The notes: generated from the letters alone by a model not told the origin. A stretch of DNA of 64,000 bases from Daedaleopsis sinensis (GCA_033807695.1 CM066307.1:2480001-2544000), one strand, 5' to 3'. Positions 34,177-45,520 are shown, counted from the first letter of the stretch. Numbers and translations are program-made.

Positions 34177-37118
34177 CTACCACATCGCGTCCTCGCGCGC
34201 CGACCGCTCGCCCCATGCCCGCTCGGCCCCGCTGCGCCACGGCAGCCGCGGGAGGTGCACAACGGCGCCGCTGATCGGGTCCGTCTGCGTCGTCGTCACA
34301 CTCAGGTCCGTCAGGCTCCCGTCCGCCGTCTCGCGCGAGCCCGACGACGTCACCGTCCCGCCGTGCGCGCTTGCGGGATGTGCAGCGCGTGCGGGCAGAG
34401 GCAGCACGGCGTCGTCGCCGTGCCCGACCACATGCGGCGGGGGCGGCTCTCCCGCGCCCCGCGGGAAGCTCGCGTGCACGGCGGACAGCGGCGGGGACGC
34501 GATCTCCCCGACCTCCGCGCGACGCCGCCCGGGGCGGTGGTCGTCGTGCGAGATCGAGCTCGAGTGCACGAGCGAGACTGCGCCCCCGCTGCTCCCCGTG
34601 GGCCCGCGCGAGTGGCTCGACGCCGAAGGCCGCGACCAGCTCGCGCTCGAGCCGGAGCCGCTCATCGTGTGCTGAGAGGATGCGGGTGCGGACCCAGAGG
34701 GGCTGCGCGACGCGTGAGGGCTCAGGTGCGAGCGCATCGAGTGCAGCGAGCCCCGGATCGAGCGCAGGGTGTCGCGCGGCTGTACGACCATCGGCTGCAG
34801 ACGACCCAGTGTATTAGCATCATCAGCGGGCGAATTCGTATGGATCGTCACTCACCACTCCAAACGTCGTGCGTCTGCCGTCGGGCGGCCTATACCCCCC
34901 GCTTGCCATGTTCAGCCAGCCGCCGTCGGCGCTCGGGGGCGCCTCCTCCAGGAGGTCGATGCTGATCCCCGACGCGGCCTCGGTGCCGGGGCTCGGCGAG
35001 CTGCTCGCGTGCGAGTCGCGCCAGGCGGCGGGGTTCGGGAGGCCGAGGCTGCCCAGACCCGGGGGAAAGCTGCGGGCACTGGAGCCCGACGCGGCGCTGA
35101 ATGGGGACGCCGGCCGCGGGACGGGCATGTCCAGCACGTCGATGTCCGAGTACGAGTACGCGGGCTCGTGGTCGAAGGGCGCGCGGGACTGGGGCGGGGG
35201 CTGGGGCGCGGTCGCGCTCTCGTACGTCGGCGGGTGCTCCGTCGCGATGTAGCTGCTCTGGGGCGCCAGCGAGTCTGAGGACTCCCGGACCTCGCGGGAC
35301 AGCGGCGACGGCTGCGGGACGTGCACCTGCGGCATCGGGGGAATGGGGGGGACCGGCGGCGCGCTCCCAGCGCCGGAGCCCCCCGTCGAGCGTGTGCCGA
35401 GCGAGCTGCCCGGGCGCGACTGCGCGTCGAAGAAGACGGTGTTGCCGCTCGCCGCGCTCTGTGCGCTGACCGACGAGATGGGGCGCTCGCCAGCGAAGTC
35501 GAAAGCGAGCCCGGAGTCGTGCCGCACGCGCCGGCCGAAGCTGTCTGTGGTCGGGTCGTGCGCGGACACGCGTGCGGACGAGCTGGGGCGGGAGCGCGAG
35601 CCGTTGCGCGAGTGGCGGGGCGGGGTCCGTGTGTACGCATCCGCGACGGCCGCTTCCTGCTCGCTGCGAGGAACGAGTTGCGAGCCAGCGGGGGCGCCGA
35701 GGAAGGACATGCGCTTGAACCAGCTGAGGCGGCCGAGGTTCGCGAGACGATCCAGCCCGAGGACGCTGGGAGACGCGGAGCTGGAGCTGGGGCCGGGGTT
35801 AGCGAGGGGTTGGATCTGGCTGACCTTGACGCGCCGCGCGGTCAGTAGCTCCGCGCCCTCTGGCTCCTGGATATCCGTGGCGTCTGATTTCTCGGACAAT
35901 ATCGAGCGTGCGTTATCGGTAGCCTTCGACTTCTCTGATGCGAACGACGGCTGGGAAGCAGGGCGCCGGGAAGCCATGCCGAGGCTGTCGAGTGGGGGCG
36001 GCGGCAGCAGCGGAGACTCGAAGTCGGAGGACGGCCTGCGCTCGACCATGCGGATGCTAGGGTACGGCGGGACGCCCATCTCCTCGTCCATGCGCATCTG
36101 GACCTCGCGCGGGATGATGTGCTCTGCGGGCTTGGGCCCCGAACGGGGGCCCGTGCGTGCGATCGCGGGCAGGCTGACGAGCGTGTCGGTGTCAGTGCGC
36201 GCGTGACCGCCTTCGGTGCCGCTGCGCATACTTGTCCGTGTGAGGAACGGGTCGCTCTCGTCGCCGCTCCCACGGGGAGAGCCTTCGCCGGGGGAGGGGG
36301 GACCGCTGTGGTTGAGGTCGCCGGGGGATACTATTTCCCAGCCAGTCCAGATCGGGAGCTGGCTCTGGCGTTTGCGGAAGGACATGATGGTCGTGGAGCG
36401 GTTCCAGAAGCTGGAGGAGGGGCCCTGGGCGTCGGCTGGGAGCTGGCGACGGCGGTTATGGCGGAGAAGGAAGAAGACGGCGATGAGGATGAGGAGGAGG
36501 AGGGTGCCAAGGATACTGCCGAGAATGGCACCGAGGGTGGAGGGAGAAATGCCATGAGAGGCGGCGGCGGCAGTTGCGGTGGGAAGTGGGGAGGTCAGAG
36601 ACGAGGAGGATAACGAGGAGGATGACGGAGAGAGGGAGGAGGATTGAGAAAGGGAGAAGGAGGAGGAGGAGGAGGAGGAGGAGGAAGGAGCTGGGGTGAT
36701 GCTCGGTGCGGAGGTCGTAGACGGGGTAGTTGAGGAAGGAGCTGGGGTGATGCTCGGTGCGGAGGTCGTAGACGGGGTAGTTGAGGAAGGAGCTGGGGTG
36801 ATGCTCGGTGCGGAGGTCGTAGACGGGGTATTTGAGGTGGGAGTGGGTGTCGCAGGGGTGGAGGACGAGGGAGGAGGAGAGGTGAGCCCACCGTATGTCC
36901 ATACACCATCCGTCCCAAGCGGGATCTGCGAGCGGAAGTGAGCTCAAAGTGGATGTGATCATGAAGTGAGCGGCGATCATGAGACTCACGCTTGGGCCGT
37001 AGTAGGTGAGTGGGAGGCGGAGGATGGTGGACGAGGTCGAGAGGCCGCCGTCGGGGAGGGTGAAGACGGTGGTGGAGAGGGTGAGCCACGAGGGCAGCAC
37101 CTGGGTGGGCTGTGCCAT
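34177..37118 (-). CDS. One-pass membrane protein, mucin-like ectodomain, long tail (full length)
   Basis: Three exons join in frame: 37118-36990 (43 codons), 36925-34856 (690 codons) and 34794-34177 (205 codons plus stop), giving 938 residues. The N-terminus (MAQPTQVLPSWLTLSTTVFT) has no classical signal peptide but leads to LPLTYYGPSIPLGTDGVWTY. Next is a Ser/Thr/Pro-rich ectodomain with three perfect 17-residue repeats (STTPSTTSAPSITPAPS) and a poly-Ser run. One transmembrane helix at about residues 173-197 (LGAILGSILGTLLLLILIAV) is followed by a basic RHNRRR stop-transfer. The long cytoplasmic tail is Ser/Pro-rich and without recognisable domains. The layout resembles fungal cell-wall sensors and Agaricomycete membrane glycoproteins of unknown role. 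O-glycosylation is inferred from composition. It is the only full-length copy; shortened copies are at 46771-47911 and 57329-58469. Confidence 0.8.
36684..36836 (-). repeat. 51-bp coding minisatellite, 3 units
   Basis: Units 36684-36734, 36735-36785 and 36786-36836 encode STTPSTTSAPSITPAPS in the ectodomain. The other array units have two (47528-47629 and 58086-58187). Unit number changes keep the frame. Confidence 0.9.
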
Positions 37119-37690
37119 AACTTAGTCGAGCTTGGATGTGGGCAGGACGACAAGGGGGTGAGTAGAGAACGTGGGGGTAGCGTGAATCCTGTCGAAGATG
37201 AGGTCAGTCGAGCTTATTTTGTGCGGCGATAGCGGCCGTGCTTACAGTTCGTCAGATGTGTTTTGTGGGGACTAGGTGCTCGGAGGGGAGTCGGGGAGTC
37301 TGGAGGGGGCAAGAGCGCGGGCAGAAGAGAGGACCGTCCGAGAACGGGGGACGAGGGGCGGAGGAGGAGGAGGAGGAGGAGGAGGAGGAGGGGGGAGGAG
37401 GAGGAGGTCCGGAGGGCGACGCGACCAACCGTCCACAAGCGCCCGACTGCAATCACCATTCATTTTCCACGCGGCAAACAAGCGCCCGTCAGTGTTAACT
37501 GTTAACATGTCCGCGTTGCGGCGTTGTGTCCGCGGCTCCGGTCCTCCGCCTTCTCGAGCTCTCAGAGTGCAGGTATGTTGTGGACCATCATCCGCTACTC
37601 TGACAACGACTATCGAGGGCAATCACCATTCATTTTCCACGTGTCCACCAGGCGCCGTCCTCCGCCTCGGACTCGAGAGCAGCTTCAGCC
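37119..37690. other. probable divergent upstream region with GGA microsatellite
   Basis: Lies between the membrane-protein ATG (37118, minus) and the first coding-like plus-strand exon (ATG 37691). It holds a (GGA)n tract at about 37353-37391 and, in unit 1 only, two 23-base direct repeats (37449-37471 and 37619-37641, GCAATCACCATTCATTTTCC plus ACG) framing extra sequence. The arrangement would suit a shared promoter, but no element proves it. Confidence 0.45.
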
Positions 37691-39582
37691 ATGGAGCAGC
37701 TTCAGCCACCGGCCTCGTCATCGTTGCCCTTCGCCGTCTCCAGCTCTGAGTTCCCAACACTCTCAGCTCGTGCAACCGCCCCCGCCGCCCGCCGCTGTGT
37801 GCGCTCTCAGCCTCTGGTACGTCCGCCTCTCCCTCCGATCTCCCTCCTCGCCCTCGCCGCCGTCCGTCCGCTCTCCCCCGCGCAAGCTCCCCTGCCCGCT
37901 CTCTGCTCCCCCGATGCGCGCTCTCTCTCGCACTCCCAACTCGCCCGCGCGACGACCGCGAAGTGCACATCCAGCTCAGGCTGCATTCGCACTCCCTCCC
38001 CCATCTGAATCGGGACAGATCCGCTCCAGCCTCGCTCCCCCTTGAACTGCTCGTCCACGCCGGCCAACACGACCCTCGCCCCAATCTTCCTCCACGTAAG
38101 TCAGCACGCTCATTTCATTCATTCGCTCTCAGACTTGATCTGTATCTCGTGTCTACAGCCACGGAGATCGCACCTAGCTCATCCGTCTCTCAACAGATTT
38201 CCACCAATCCAACTGCGTCCGATAGCCCTCGCCCATCCGAACCGGGACATACCCGCCTCATCGCTCTACCTCGACTCTGCATCCGCCCACGCCTCGAACA
38301 CTCCCCGACCGACGACCAAATCTCCTCTCGCTCTCGCTCCCGACGTCGTCCGGCCGCCCAACGACTACATGCATGCCCTGAAGTCCGTTTCATTCGCGCC
38401 GCGATCCAACGACTTTCGAAATCGGCTCCAAGAGTCGCTTTCATTGCTCGCCGTCCGACTCTTCCGCCCCCGTCTTCCTCCCCTCCGTCCGGAACTCGCT
38501 TCAGTCGGCACTCAGCACCAGTCTGGACCGCCCTCGGACGACGTGCGCCGCCGTCGCCGCCCGCCGTCCTCCTTGACGGAAGCGCCCTGATCGCTGCGTG
38601 GTACGTCACGAAATGCACCATAACTCTCTCAGTTCTCATCAGTCCGCGTGCTGACTCACATCACCAGAACGCACCGAACGCTCCGCGTCCAACGCACCCG
38701 CTCGCGCCCTGATCCGACGACGTCCCAGAAATCGCTTGCAGACCGATTTCATGGACCCCGGAGGAGAGTACGCTATTCCGTCCGGACGACGCCCCGCCAC
38801 GCTGCGCAACTCACACAGCGCATATGCGCTGACACGGTAGCGTGTGTACGACGTGTTCGCAGGCCCAGAAGACAAGTTCTGAACATCGGCCGGGTCCGCA
38901 CCTCCAACACCCGTCCTCTCGAACTCGCGACCCAGCCCGTCCCGGCCGGCGAGTGCGACGGCGCCCGACACCAACATCGGATGCACACGTCGTGCACTCG
39001 TCCCCGAAGCCGTCCGGAGCGCGGAAGGCGCGGAAGACGACGTTCGCGCGGGCGGCGCTGGACGGCGCCGCGGCCCAACTCACGAAGCACGCCCTGCCCC
39101 GCCCCGGACACCCCTCGAACTGTCACAGGCACACTCTGCGCCCATAGGACGGACGCCCGCCGCAGCTTCCGACGCGCCGTCGCCGCGCGGCTCGCGGGGG
39201 GCGACAAGGTGCGCATTTCCGCGCAAAATCGCTCTATTCCGTCCGCTACTCACGCAGTACATGATGCTAGCCTACGAGACTCCACGGGCGTGTGCGCCGC
39301 GCCGTCGCCGACCTGCTGGGGCCCGACTCACGTCGAAGGCACGCCGCCGCCGCTCGCGGGGGCCGTGTCACTGTCGGACGGCCTTTCCGGCCACCCTACA
39401 CCCCTACTGACCCCGCGCACACCGCCGTCCTCGCCCTCCGCGCCTCCGCCGTTGCCCTTGAGATCGAGGACGGCGACGAGACCGTCCACTTCGGCGACCC
39501 GAAGGCGGGCGCGGACGCCGTGCCCCCCACGGTCCTCGACGGCAAGTTCTGGCAGTGGACGCGCGTGTTCGAGTTCGGGTGA
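37691..39582 (+). CDS. uncharacterised multi-exon gene candidate (unit 1)
   Basis: Coding character is visible but the family is not recognised. A first exon candidate reads MEQLQPPASSSLPFAVSS from 37691 to a GTACGT donor. A later exon contains VHIQLRLHSHSLPHLN and LPLELLVHAGQ, ends at GTAAGT (about 38096), and joins in frame to TEIAPSSSVSQQISTNPTAS. The clearest piece, ending 39582, reads VLALRASAVALEIEDGDETV, HFGDPKAGADAVPPTVLDGK and FWQWTRVFEFG. It is followed by a GTGAGC donor, and nearly every codon ends in G or C. Joins between these pieces are not proven and copies 2 and 3 differ here, so more than one gene or a decayed gene is possible. Equivalent final exons: 49897-50187 and 60448-60741. 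Confidence 0.3.
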
Positions 39583-40916
39583 GCCCGCGGCCTGTGCCTC
39601 CCCCGCCGCTCTCGTGCGCTGGCCCGCTGCCCGCCGCTCTAGCTGTAAGTACCAGTGCACGTCCGCCGTCCGCCGTCCGATGGCCCCCGGACCGCGGCCG
39701 ACGTGCAGTCCCTGCTCGCCGTCGTGTGCGTGGAGGTCCAGCGCACGCGCCGCCTCCGCTGCGAGGTCCGGTGGGTTTGAGCATGCACCGGGCGTCGCTG
39801 CGCCTGAGTGCGGACGAGGCGCGGAGGCGCGGAGGGCGGAACGGCCGGTCTCGACTCCCCACGTCCTCCGGCGGCGCGCACGAGGCTCGGTGCGTGCGGG
39901 ACGTGCGGCCGCCGCGAGACAGACGGCGGCCGCCGGATGACAGCGAGATGCGTCCGCGGCCGGGGCTGTCGGGGAGAAGGTCAGCGGCGGGCGTGGGGGC
40001 TCGGAGTAGTACGGTAGTACAGGATGTAAGTACAAGTACAAGCCACGGCCAATACACTTCATTTACGGCTACTGTGAGCGCGGCGCGACTCGGGGCACAC
40101 CGACTGTCCGCTCGGTCGGCTCGATGTGCGGCGGTGGGCAGGAGGCCGTGCGGACGCCGAGCGAGTCCCCTCGCGCGTGCAGCGCTGGGAGACAGCTCGA
40201 ATGGGAGCCTGGCTCCGAGCGCAGGGGCTGAACGAGTGATTGATCGTCAGCCGGGATCCAAAAGGGATCTGGCGGGAGGTACGTACGCTTGTAGAGTCGC
40301 CGGGGACATGTGCGCACCCGGACGCTGTCAACGAGGGGAACGATGTCAGACGACTCGGAAGGGCCAGTGCAGCGAGCTGGATATGTACTTACTGCTAACA
40401 CTTGAATGCAGAGCTCGATATCCGCCTGCAGCCGTCCGAGAACGACCGTCTGATCAGCACCACACTCCGGGTGTGCGGATGAAAGCACGTACCTCAGGCT
40501 AGCGGCGCGCGGACGCGTTCAAGCCAGCGTCCGGGGAGCTGCTGAGGCGCACGCGGGGGCACACCGCTGTCACCGTGCCCGACTCGGACGCGACGCATCT
40601 GGCCGCAGGGTCCAAGTCAGTTCCTGCGCATGCCGACCGGCCAGCAGGGTCAGCGTCGCACGCGTGGATTGTGATCTGTACGCACCTGACCACGGTGCAA
40701 GTGCGCATCTCCGGGACACGGCGCGAGCATGCTCCCTGCGGATGAGGATGTCAGAGAAGGCAGACTCGACCCGAAAGACATCGCTCGACGCACCTATGCG
40801 CATCCCACATAACCGGTGTGCGTCACAAGCACCCCGGGCGCTGTTCACACCTGTGGAAAGTCTAGTCAGCATGCGGAGTAGTAGACAGGATGAGGCGCGC
40901 GGGCGGACGTACATAC
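39583..40916. other. dense coding-like signals on both strands, unresolved
   Basis: Plus strand: an exon-like ADVQSLLAVVCVEVQRTRRL and, at 40413-40482, LDIRLQPSENDRLISTTLRV ending in a stop. Minus strand: TVVLGRLQADIELCIQVLA, followed by a GTAAGT donor (about 40395), and SSDIVPLVDSVRVRTCPRRL. These overlap on opposite strands, so at most one set is real. I could not decide which. Confidence 0.3.
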
Positions 40917-41195
40917 CTCCGAGCCTCCTCGGTGCTGCCACTAGTAACCGGCCGGGCGCGAACGTATATCTGTGAGTCGATAAGAACGATTGGGGCGATC
41001 TATTAGAGCACCTATCAGAGACTGCGCATACTAAATTCGAACGTGAGACGTACCTCCGAGTCATGTACACTAGGGAGCCGCGAGAACAGAATACAAGGGC
41101 CGCCATCCTACAAACAAACAAGAGTTCATAAGTGAATGTGCGACATTAGAAGCAGCAATACTTACGACGATGTAGTCCTGTTCGTCGTCGGACAT
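40917..41195 (-). CDS. uncharacterised small-exon gene candidate, 5' part (unit 1)
   Basis: Three small exons chain cleanly on the minus strand with canonical ends and matching phases: 41195-41166 (MSDDEQDYIV, donor GTAAGT), 41107-41054 (DGGPCILFSRLPSVHDSE, donor GTACGT) and 40969-40917 (IYVRARPVTSGSTEEAR, donor GTATGT). An exon further upstream (QILAP before the Met, after a TTTCAG) is possible. The 3' part was not resolved; candidates include the minus-strand pieces at 40.1-40.5 kb. No family is recognised. The same exons occur at 51505-51783 and 62076-62354. Confidence 0.35.
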
Positions 41196-43331
41196 TGGCG
41201 CGAGAATCTGGAACTGAAAGTTGAAGTCAGTAAATGGCAAAGACACTGCGACTAGTAGTAGAGAGATATACTCACATGTATACACCGGGCCAGTGCTTGC
41301 ACGTCGTCGGATCAACGACCGAGCTGGGAGGAGCGTAGGGCGACGTCGTCCGTCTACGCCATCCTGAGTCCGATCGGCATGCGTAGAAAGCGATAAACGA
41401 GCGGGATATGCGACGGGTCGGAAGTGAATGTCACTGGCAGCGGGGGGTTGGAAGTACAGTAAGTAGTACTATAAGCAAGGACGACAGCATTAGCTCGGTA
41501 GTAAGTAATGACGATATGGGAGGATGGAAGAGGGAGGAGGAGGGCACACTCGAGGGCGGGGGAGGGGGATGAGTGCTGGTCAGGATTGACGAGGCCGCGG
41601 AAGTACTTGTACCTCGCGACCTTGGCCCGTGCGCATCCCCCACGGTCATGGGACTAGAGCGTGGAAATGTGATACCAGGCACACCCCACGCATGCTCCGG
41701 GGGTCCGGGAGGCGGGACCAACCAGAAAGCAGCACGAGGGATAGGGAGGAGGGGAAGACCCTGTGCGTGTGTACCGAAGGTTCCGGGCATGGAGGAGCAT
41801 GGAATGTTCCCAGCTGTCTTTACGTAGTGGCGTTGGCGCCCGGCTAATGTATGACACCATTTTCGCTGTGATGCCGTCGTATTTGGGGGCGGAAGAGGCT
41901 TGAGGAGCCAGTACCGCGTGGATAGTGCCATCTGCAGATTTCCTGGACAATTCGAGGCATTCGAAGTCGGCAGAGACAAAAGATTGGTAGATACTATATA
42001 TAGAAACTGTAATTCAGACATGACTTGGTCAGATCTGTGCTCACGGCTCTGTAGTAATCAAAAAGCGATCAGTAATCTCGAAATATCAAGTATATTCACC
42101 ATAATTCACGACTTACGTGCAGGAGGGTCAATCCTCTCACTGTCACAGCTTGACCGACTGTATCACAGTTGGTATAGTACATATGTACCTCCGTATCTGG
42201 CCTGCGAGAGAGACTGTATCAGTTTCCGTCCCAGATTGGCGGAGGGAGGCAGCGCTAAACGCCCGGCGGTGAGTATAGCTGTCCGCATTTGGACAATTGT
42301 TCTCGCCTTCACTAAGACGCTCATCCCGCCGCCGCCGGCTGCTTCGCACATCAACGTGCAACTAGCACGACATCCCCAGGCCCCGACAATGTTGCTAATT
42401 TGCACCTACTCTATGTTACAGCTCACGACGACAATCGGGGTTCGGAACAGACTTGGAGCCCCTGAAGTCGGAGAGTTAACTTGAATTCGCACTGTACTAC
42501 TAACACTGAGGAACTTTTAGATGTGCATTCAGATGTGTGATGTGGCCAGTACAGTAAGCTGGACTATCTACATAGCTTACCAGTCTCTCAACAGGCTCCC
42601 GTCTGTGGGCAAGTTGTGCCCCCCCCCGCCGCCGCCGCCGCCGCACGCCGCCGCCCGAATGGACCCCCTCGGAGGAGGGAGGCCAGACACGCTGCGGGAT
42701 TGTCCGCCCGTTGACAACAATATTATTCGAGTTCGCCGTGAACGGCGGGCAACCCAAGTGAGTATCTACTACGTCATTTCCCGCGGAGAGTACGTTCCAG
42801 GAGCTGAGGCGAACAGGATCAAATGGGCCGTACATTCTGGACTCGGCCTTTCCGGGCACGGTTGAGTTATTCTCGACTACCGTGCCTGTCCACGCTGGTA
42901 ACGCCGTGTGTCCCTTGCCGCAGCTACACATGCTGTCCGCTCAGACCACCGTCACACGCCGTTATCGAGGACCAACAGCACAGTGTGGCGGTCAGTACGA
43001 TCCTGGTCTGTTCGAGCACCACACAGCTACTAAAACATGTTATTCTCAGGCTCATGAGCTGGGAGATTCGGGATTACCACGAACGGTCTGAGCAATCATG
43101 TAACTGCTTCTTCCTTCTCCAGCCACATGAATATATACAATTTTGCAACCTTCCATGCCTTTCCGACTGCGTGTGAGTGCGTGCAACCGTGTGACTCAAA
43201 GGTTGACAGCTTGATGTTCGGACCGGAATTGAGCAGGATGGGAATCCTCGCACATGGAGATCTCCCTGTGCACAAAGTCCTTTCCTCCTCGACTCTCATT
43301 ATAGCGGCTTATTATACAGCATGGATGTGCA
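41196..43331. other. unresolved region with long open frames, unit 1
   Basis: Two sizeable frames overlap here: 41900-42484 (+, 194 codons, containing DKRLVDTIYRNCNSDMTWSD) and 41431-42021 (-, 196 codons, Pro/Ser-rich with a hydrophobic end). Plus-strand pieces TILFEFAVNGGQP (to a GTGAGT at about 42760) and GSNGPYILDSAFPGTVELFS (from about 42817) also look like exons. A (CCG)n tract lies at 42627-42644. No family is recognised. The region is repeated at 51784-53919 and 62355-64000. Confidence 0.3.
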
Positions 43332-43472
43332 ATGAGCAGCATGGAGGAGATGAAGGTGAGGGTGCATCCAATTGATAACTCGGAGCATGTCAAGATGCTC
43401 TGGGAAAGGTTGGCGGCGTGGAGATTCTCAGAATTCATGAGCGCATCCGAACAATGTCCGGAATTTATCTAA
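43332..43472 (+). CDS. terminal exon candidate of an unknown gene (unit 1)
   Basis: After a TTATACAG acceptor (43319) the frame reads MSSMEEMKVRVHPIDNSEHV, KMLWERLAAWRFSEFMSASE and QCPEFI, then TAA 43470-43472. It looks like an amphipathic C-terminal exon. Upstream exons were not established and the family is unknown. Copy at 53920-54060. Confidence 0.3.
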   Translation: MSSMEEMKVRVHPIDNSEHVKMLWERLAAWRFSEFMSASEQCPEFI

Positions 43473-44484
43473 GTCAGATGCTTATGAAATGCTCCGGAGA
43501 CTGGAGCTCGGGCCAGACCGAAGGCTCCTGGTCTCCTCGCTACAACGTTCACACCACCCACCACCTTCAGCTGTAGTCTTTCTTCATCACATCCATTGCA
43601 CTTGTCTACATACACGGTCTCCGGGCTTGTCTACTATCTTACCAGTAGATACTCCCCATCCCCTACATGTCCCTCAGCATTCCAACGAACACGACGCGAC
43701 ACGACACGGTAGCTCGCCCACCGGCCTTCGACACTCGTGAGTGTGCCGCTGGCTGCACCCCGGTACATCATGCTGACTCTGCAGCTCAGCTCATCAAGGT
43801 GGCGGACTAGACGCGGCTTGGGAGCGATCGAGCAGAGCCTGCGGTCTCGCCAGGACGCGTCGACGCGTCAAGAACATAGCCACACGATGTCCGTGCTCGT
43901 CGACGACCTTGTGGAACGCGTAGCTCGGATACTGTTATCGCGGACAACGGCTAAGCTTTGGATCATCAATGCTCGATGTACGTACCTTATCTCTCACTCC
44001 CATTGCATATCGTTGCTCACAGCGTGTACAGACGTTGTGCCGACAGCAGGGAGGTAGAACGGCGGGGTCAAATGCGGCGGGAGACCTCATGGGCGCGCGA
44101 CGCGTATGCACCGCGTTTGAGTGCGCACAACGCGGTCGCGTTAGGGTATGTTGTCACTCTTACGAGTGCTGCATCCAACTAACCTTGTACTATCATTGCC
44201 GGCGCAAGATGCGGAGCAGAGAACTGCAAATGGCGGGTGATTCAAGATGCACATGGCAGAGCATACCGTATGTCGCAGTTTTCTGTCGAGTGTCCACTGT
44301 CACTCACTTGTGCGGTCGGCAGGGTGCTCGTGAGCAGACAGGCTACTTCAGCAATAAGCCGGCCGACGAGGTCATTGCTGAGGTCGTGTCGGAGGCGAAC
44401 GAGAAGATGCCGTACCGGCTCTCGTCTGCTCGACTGCGTGTACGTCCGGCTCTATCCACTTTGGGCCTCGGCGAGCCTCCGCTG
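43473..44484. other. coding-like plus-strand exons, unassigned
   Basis: A plus-strand piece at 43887 reads MSVLVDDLVERVARILLSRT. Another at about 44340-44440 reads GYFSNKPADEVIAEVVSEAN. Both look coding but no gene model or family emerged. Copy 2 (54,06x-55,072) differs from copy 1 by at least one base (G/C at 43830/54418). Confidence 0.3.
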
Positions 44485-45520
44485 TCCGGAAGTATTGGCG
44501 CGGCAGAGCCGCGATCGACGAGGAAGTCTTTCGACGTACTTGGACATTGTGAACCTTCGTGCACGGCCGGGATTCGTGGCGACTCGATGTCATATACTCC
44601 GGTACGTGCTTTGATGGCGGTCGGTGGCGTCGACGAGACTGACAGACAACATCAGGAAAGACGACTCACTGCGCTGAAGGAGGGTACATAGCGCGGGACC
44701 CGCTCGCGGGGCAAGGACGAGTAGTACGGCGCGAAGGGTGGGAAGTCGCCGAGAGCCGCTGCGAATGCGACGCGGATGGCGCCACGGACGGGTACGAGTC
44801 AGCGTACGACGAGAGCGAGACCGCAGACGAGTGTGGCTCGTCGCTCATGCGGTCCGGTTGGCCATACCTCGTCAATGTTGCAGACCTTCGCACGGGGCTG
44901 GGAGTCGCAGTGGCGGCGTGATGCATGCACACACGTCGTGTCTGCCAGTGGGTAAGTATCTTTGCGGCTCATGAACGGACGGGGCGTACATAGCGCGGCG
45001 GCGCTCCCACGACAAAGCCGCGGTCATCGAGGAGGTTGCTGGACGTAGAGGCTGGACGTCGTGGACCTTCGCGCTCGGCTTGGGCCGCTTGATCTCGCAT
45101 CCGGGTACGTAGCTGTAAATGCTTGACGGCGGACGGCAGAGCTCACGGGTTTATCAGTATCAGTGTCGGTTCCGAGAGGACTCACCTGCGGTGACGAAGG
45201 GTGCATAGCGCAGCAAAGCTGCGGTTGTCGAAGCGGTCCCTCAATGTTGTGGACCGGCCGGGGGTTGTAGAACAGCGGCTTGATGTCGCATACGGGTACG
45301 TACTTTCACGGCTGACGGAGGGCAAGTCGAGGCTGACGGACCATGTTGGGGTACAGTGTTTGCGAGAGAACTCACCTGCGCGGACGTATCGCGGCCGCGG
45401 CAGCAACTTCGCCGCGGTCATTGACGACGCACCGCGATGGTACGAGCGAGAGGCAGGGATGGCGGGGCCGAGAGTCGCAGAGCGGGAGCGCGACATTGCG
45501 TCTGGGTACGTAGCACGGTG
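44485..45520 (+). repeat. array of five decayed exon-like modules (unit 1)
   Basis: About every 200 bases (roughly 44485, 44686, 44987, 45203 and 45388) a block of about 100-130 bases recurs, usually beginning (T)ACATAGCGC or similar. It carries a diverged core around AAAGCCGCGGTCATCGA and ends with a donor-like GGGTACGTA, GGTACGTGC or close variant. Blocks 3-5 are separated by CTCACCTGCG-type spacers. Plus-strand translations such as AAEPRSTRKSFDVL and AAKLRLSKRSLNVV can be aligned, and so can minus-strand ones (KVHNVQ, KVHDVQ). The coding strand is therefore unsure. It looks like an exon plus intron module that was repeatedly duplicated. Copy at 55073-56108. Confidence 0.5.

Noticed and set aside
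34255..36613. Long plus-strand frames (for example 34255-34965, 35343-36206 and 36119-36613)
   Set aside because: They are antisense shadows of the well-supported 938-residue minus-strand gene; their composition is Arg/Ala/Gly-rich as expected from GC-rich complements.
37250..37500. Poly-Gly, poly-Glu and poly-Leu frames around 37.35-37.40 kb (and at 48.16 and 58.71 kb)
   Set aside because: All come from a (GGA)n microsatellite read in different frames.
41431..42021. 196-codon minus-strand frame with hydrophobic C-terminus as a GPI-anchored protein
   Set aside because: There is no signal peptide, the frame overlaps a 194-codon plus-strand frame, and identity among units is too high to show coding constraint.
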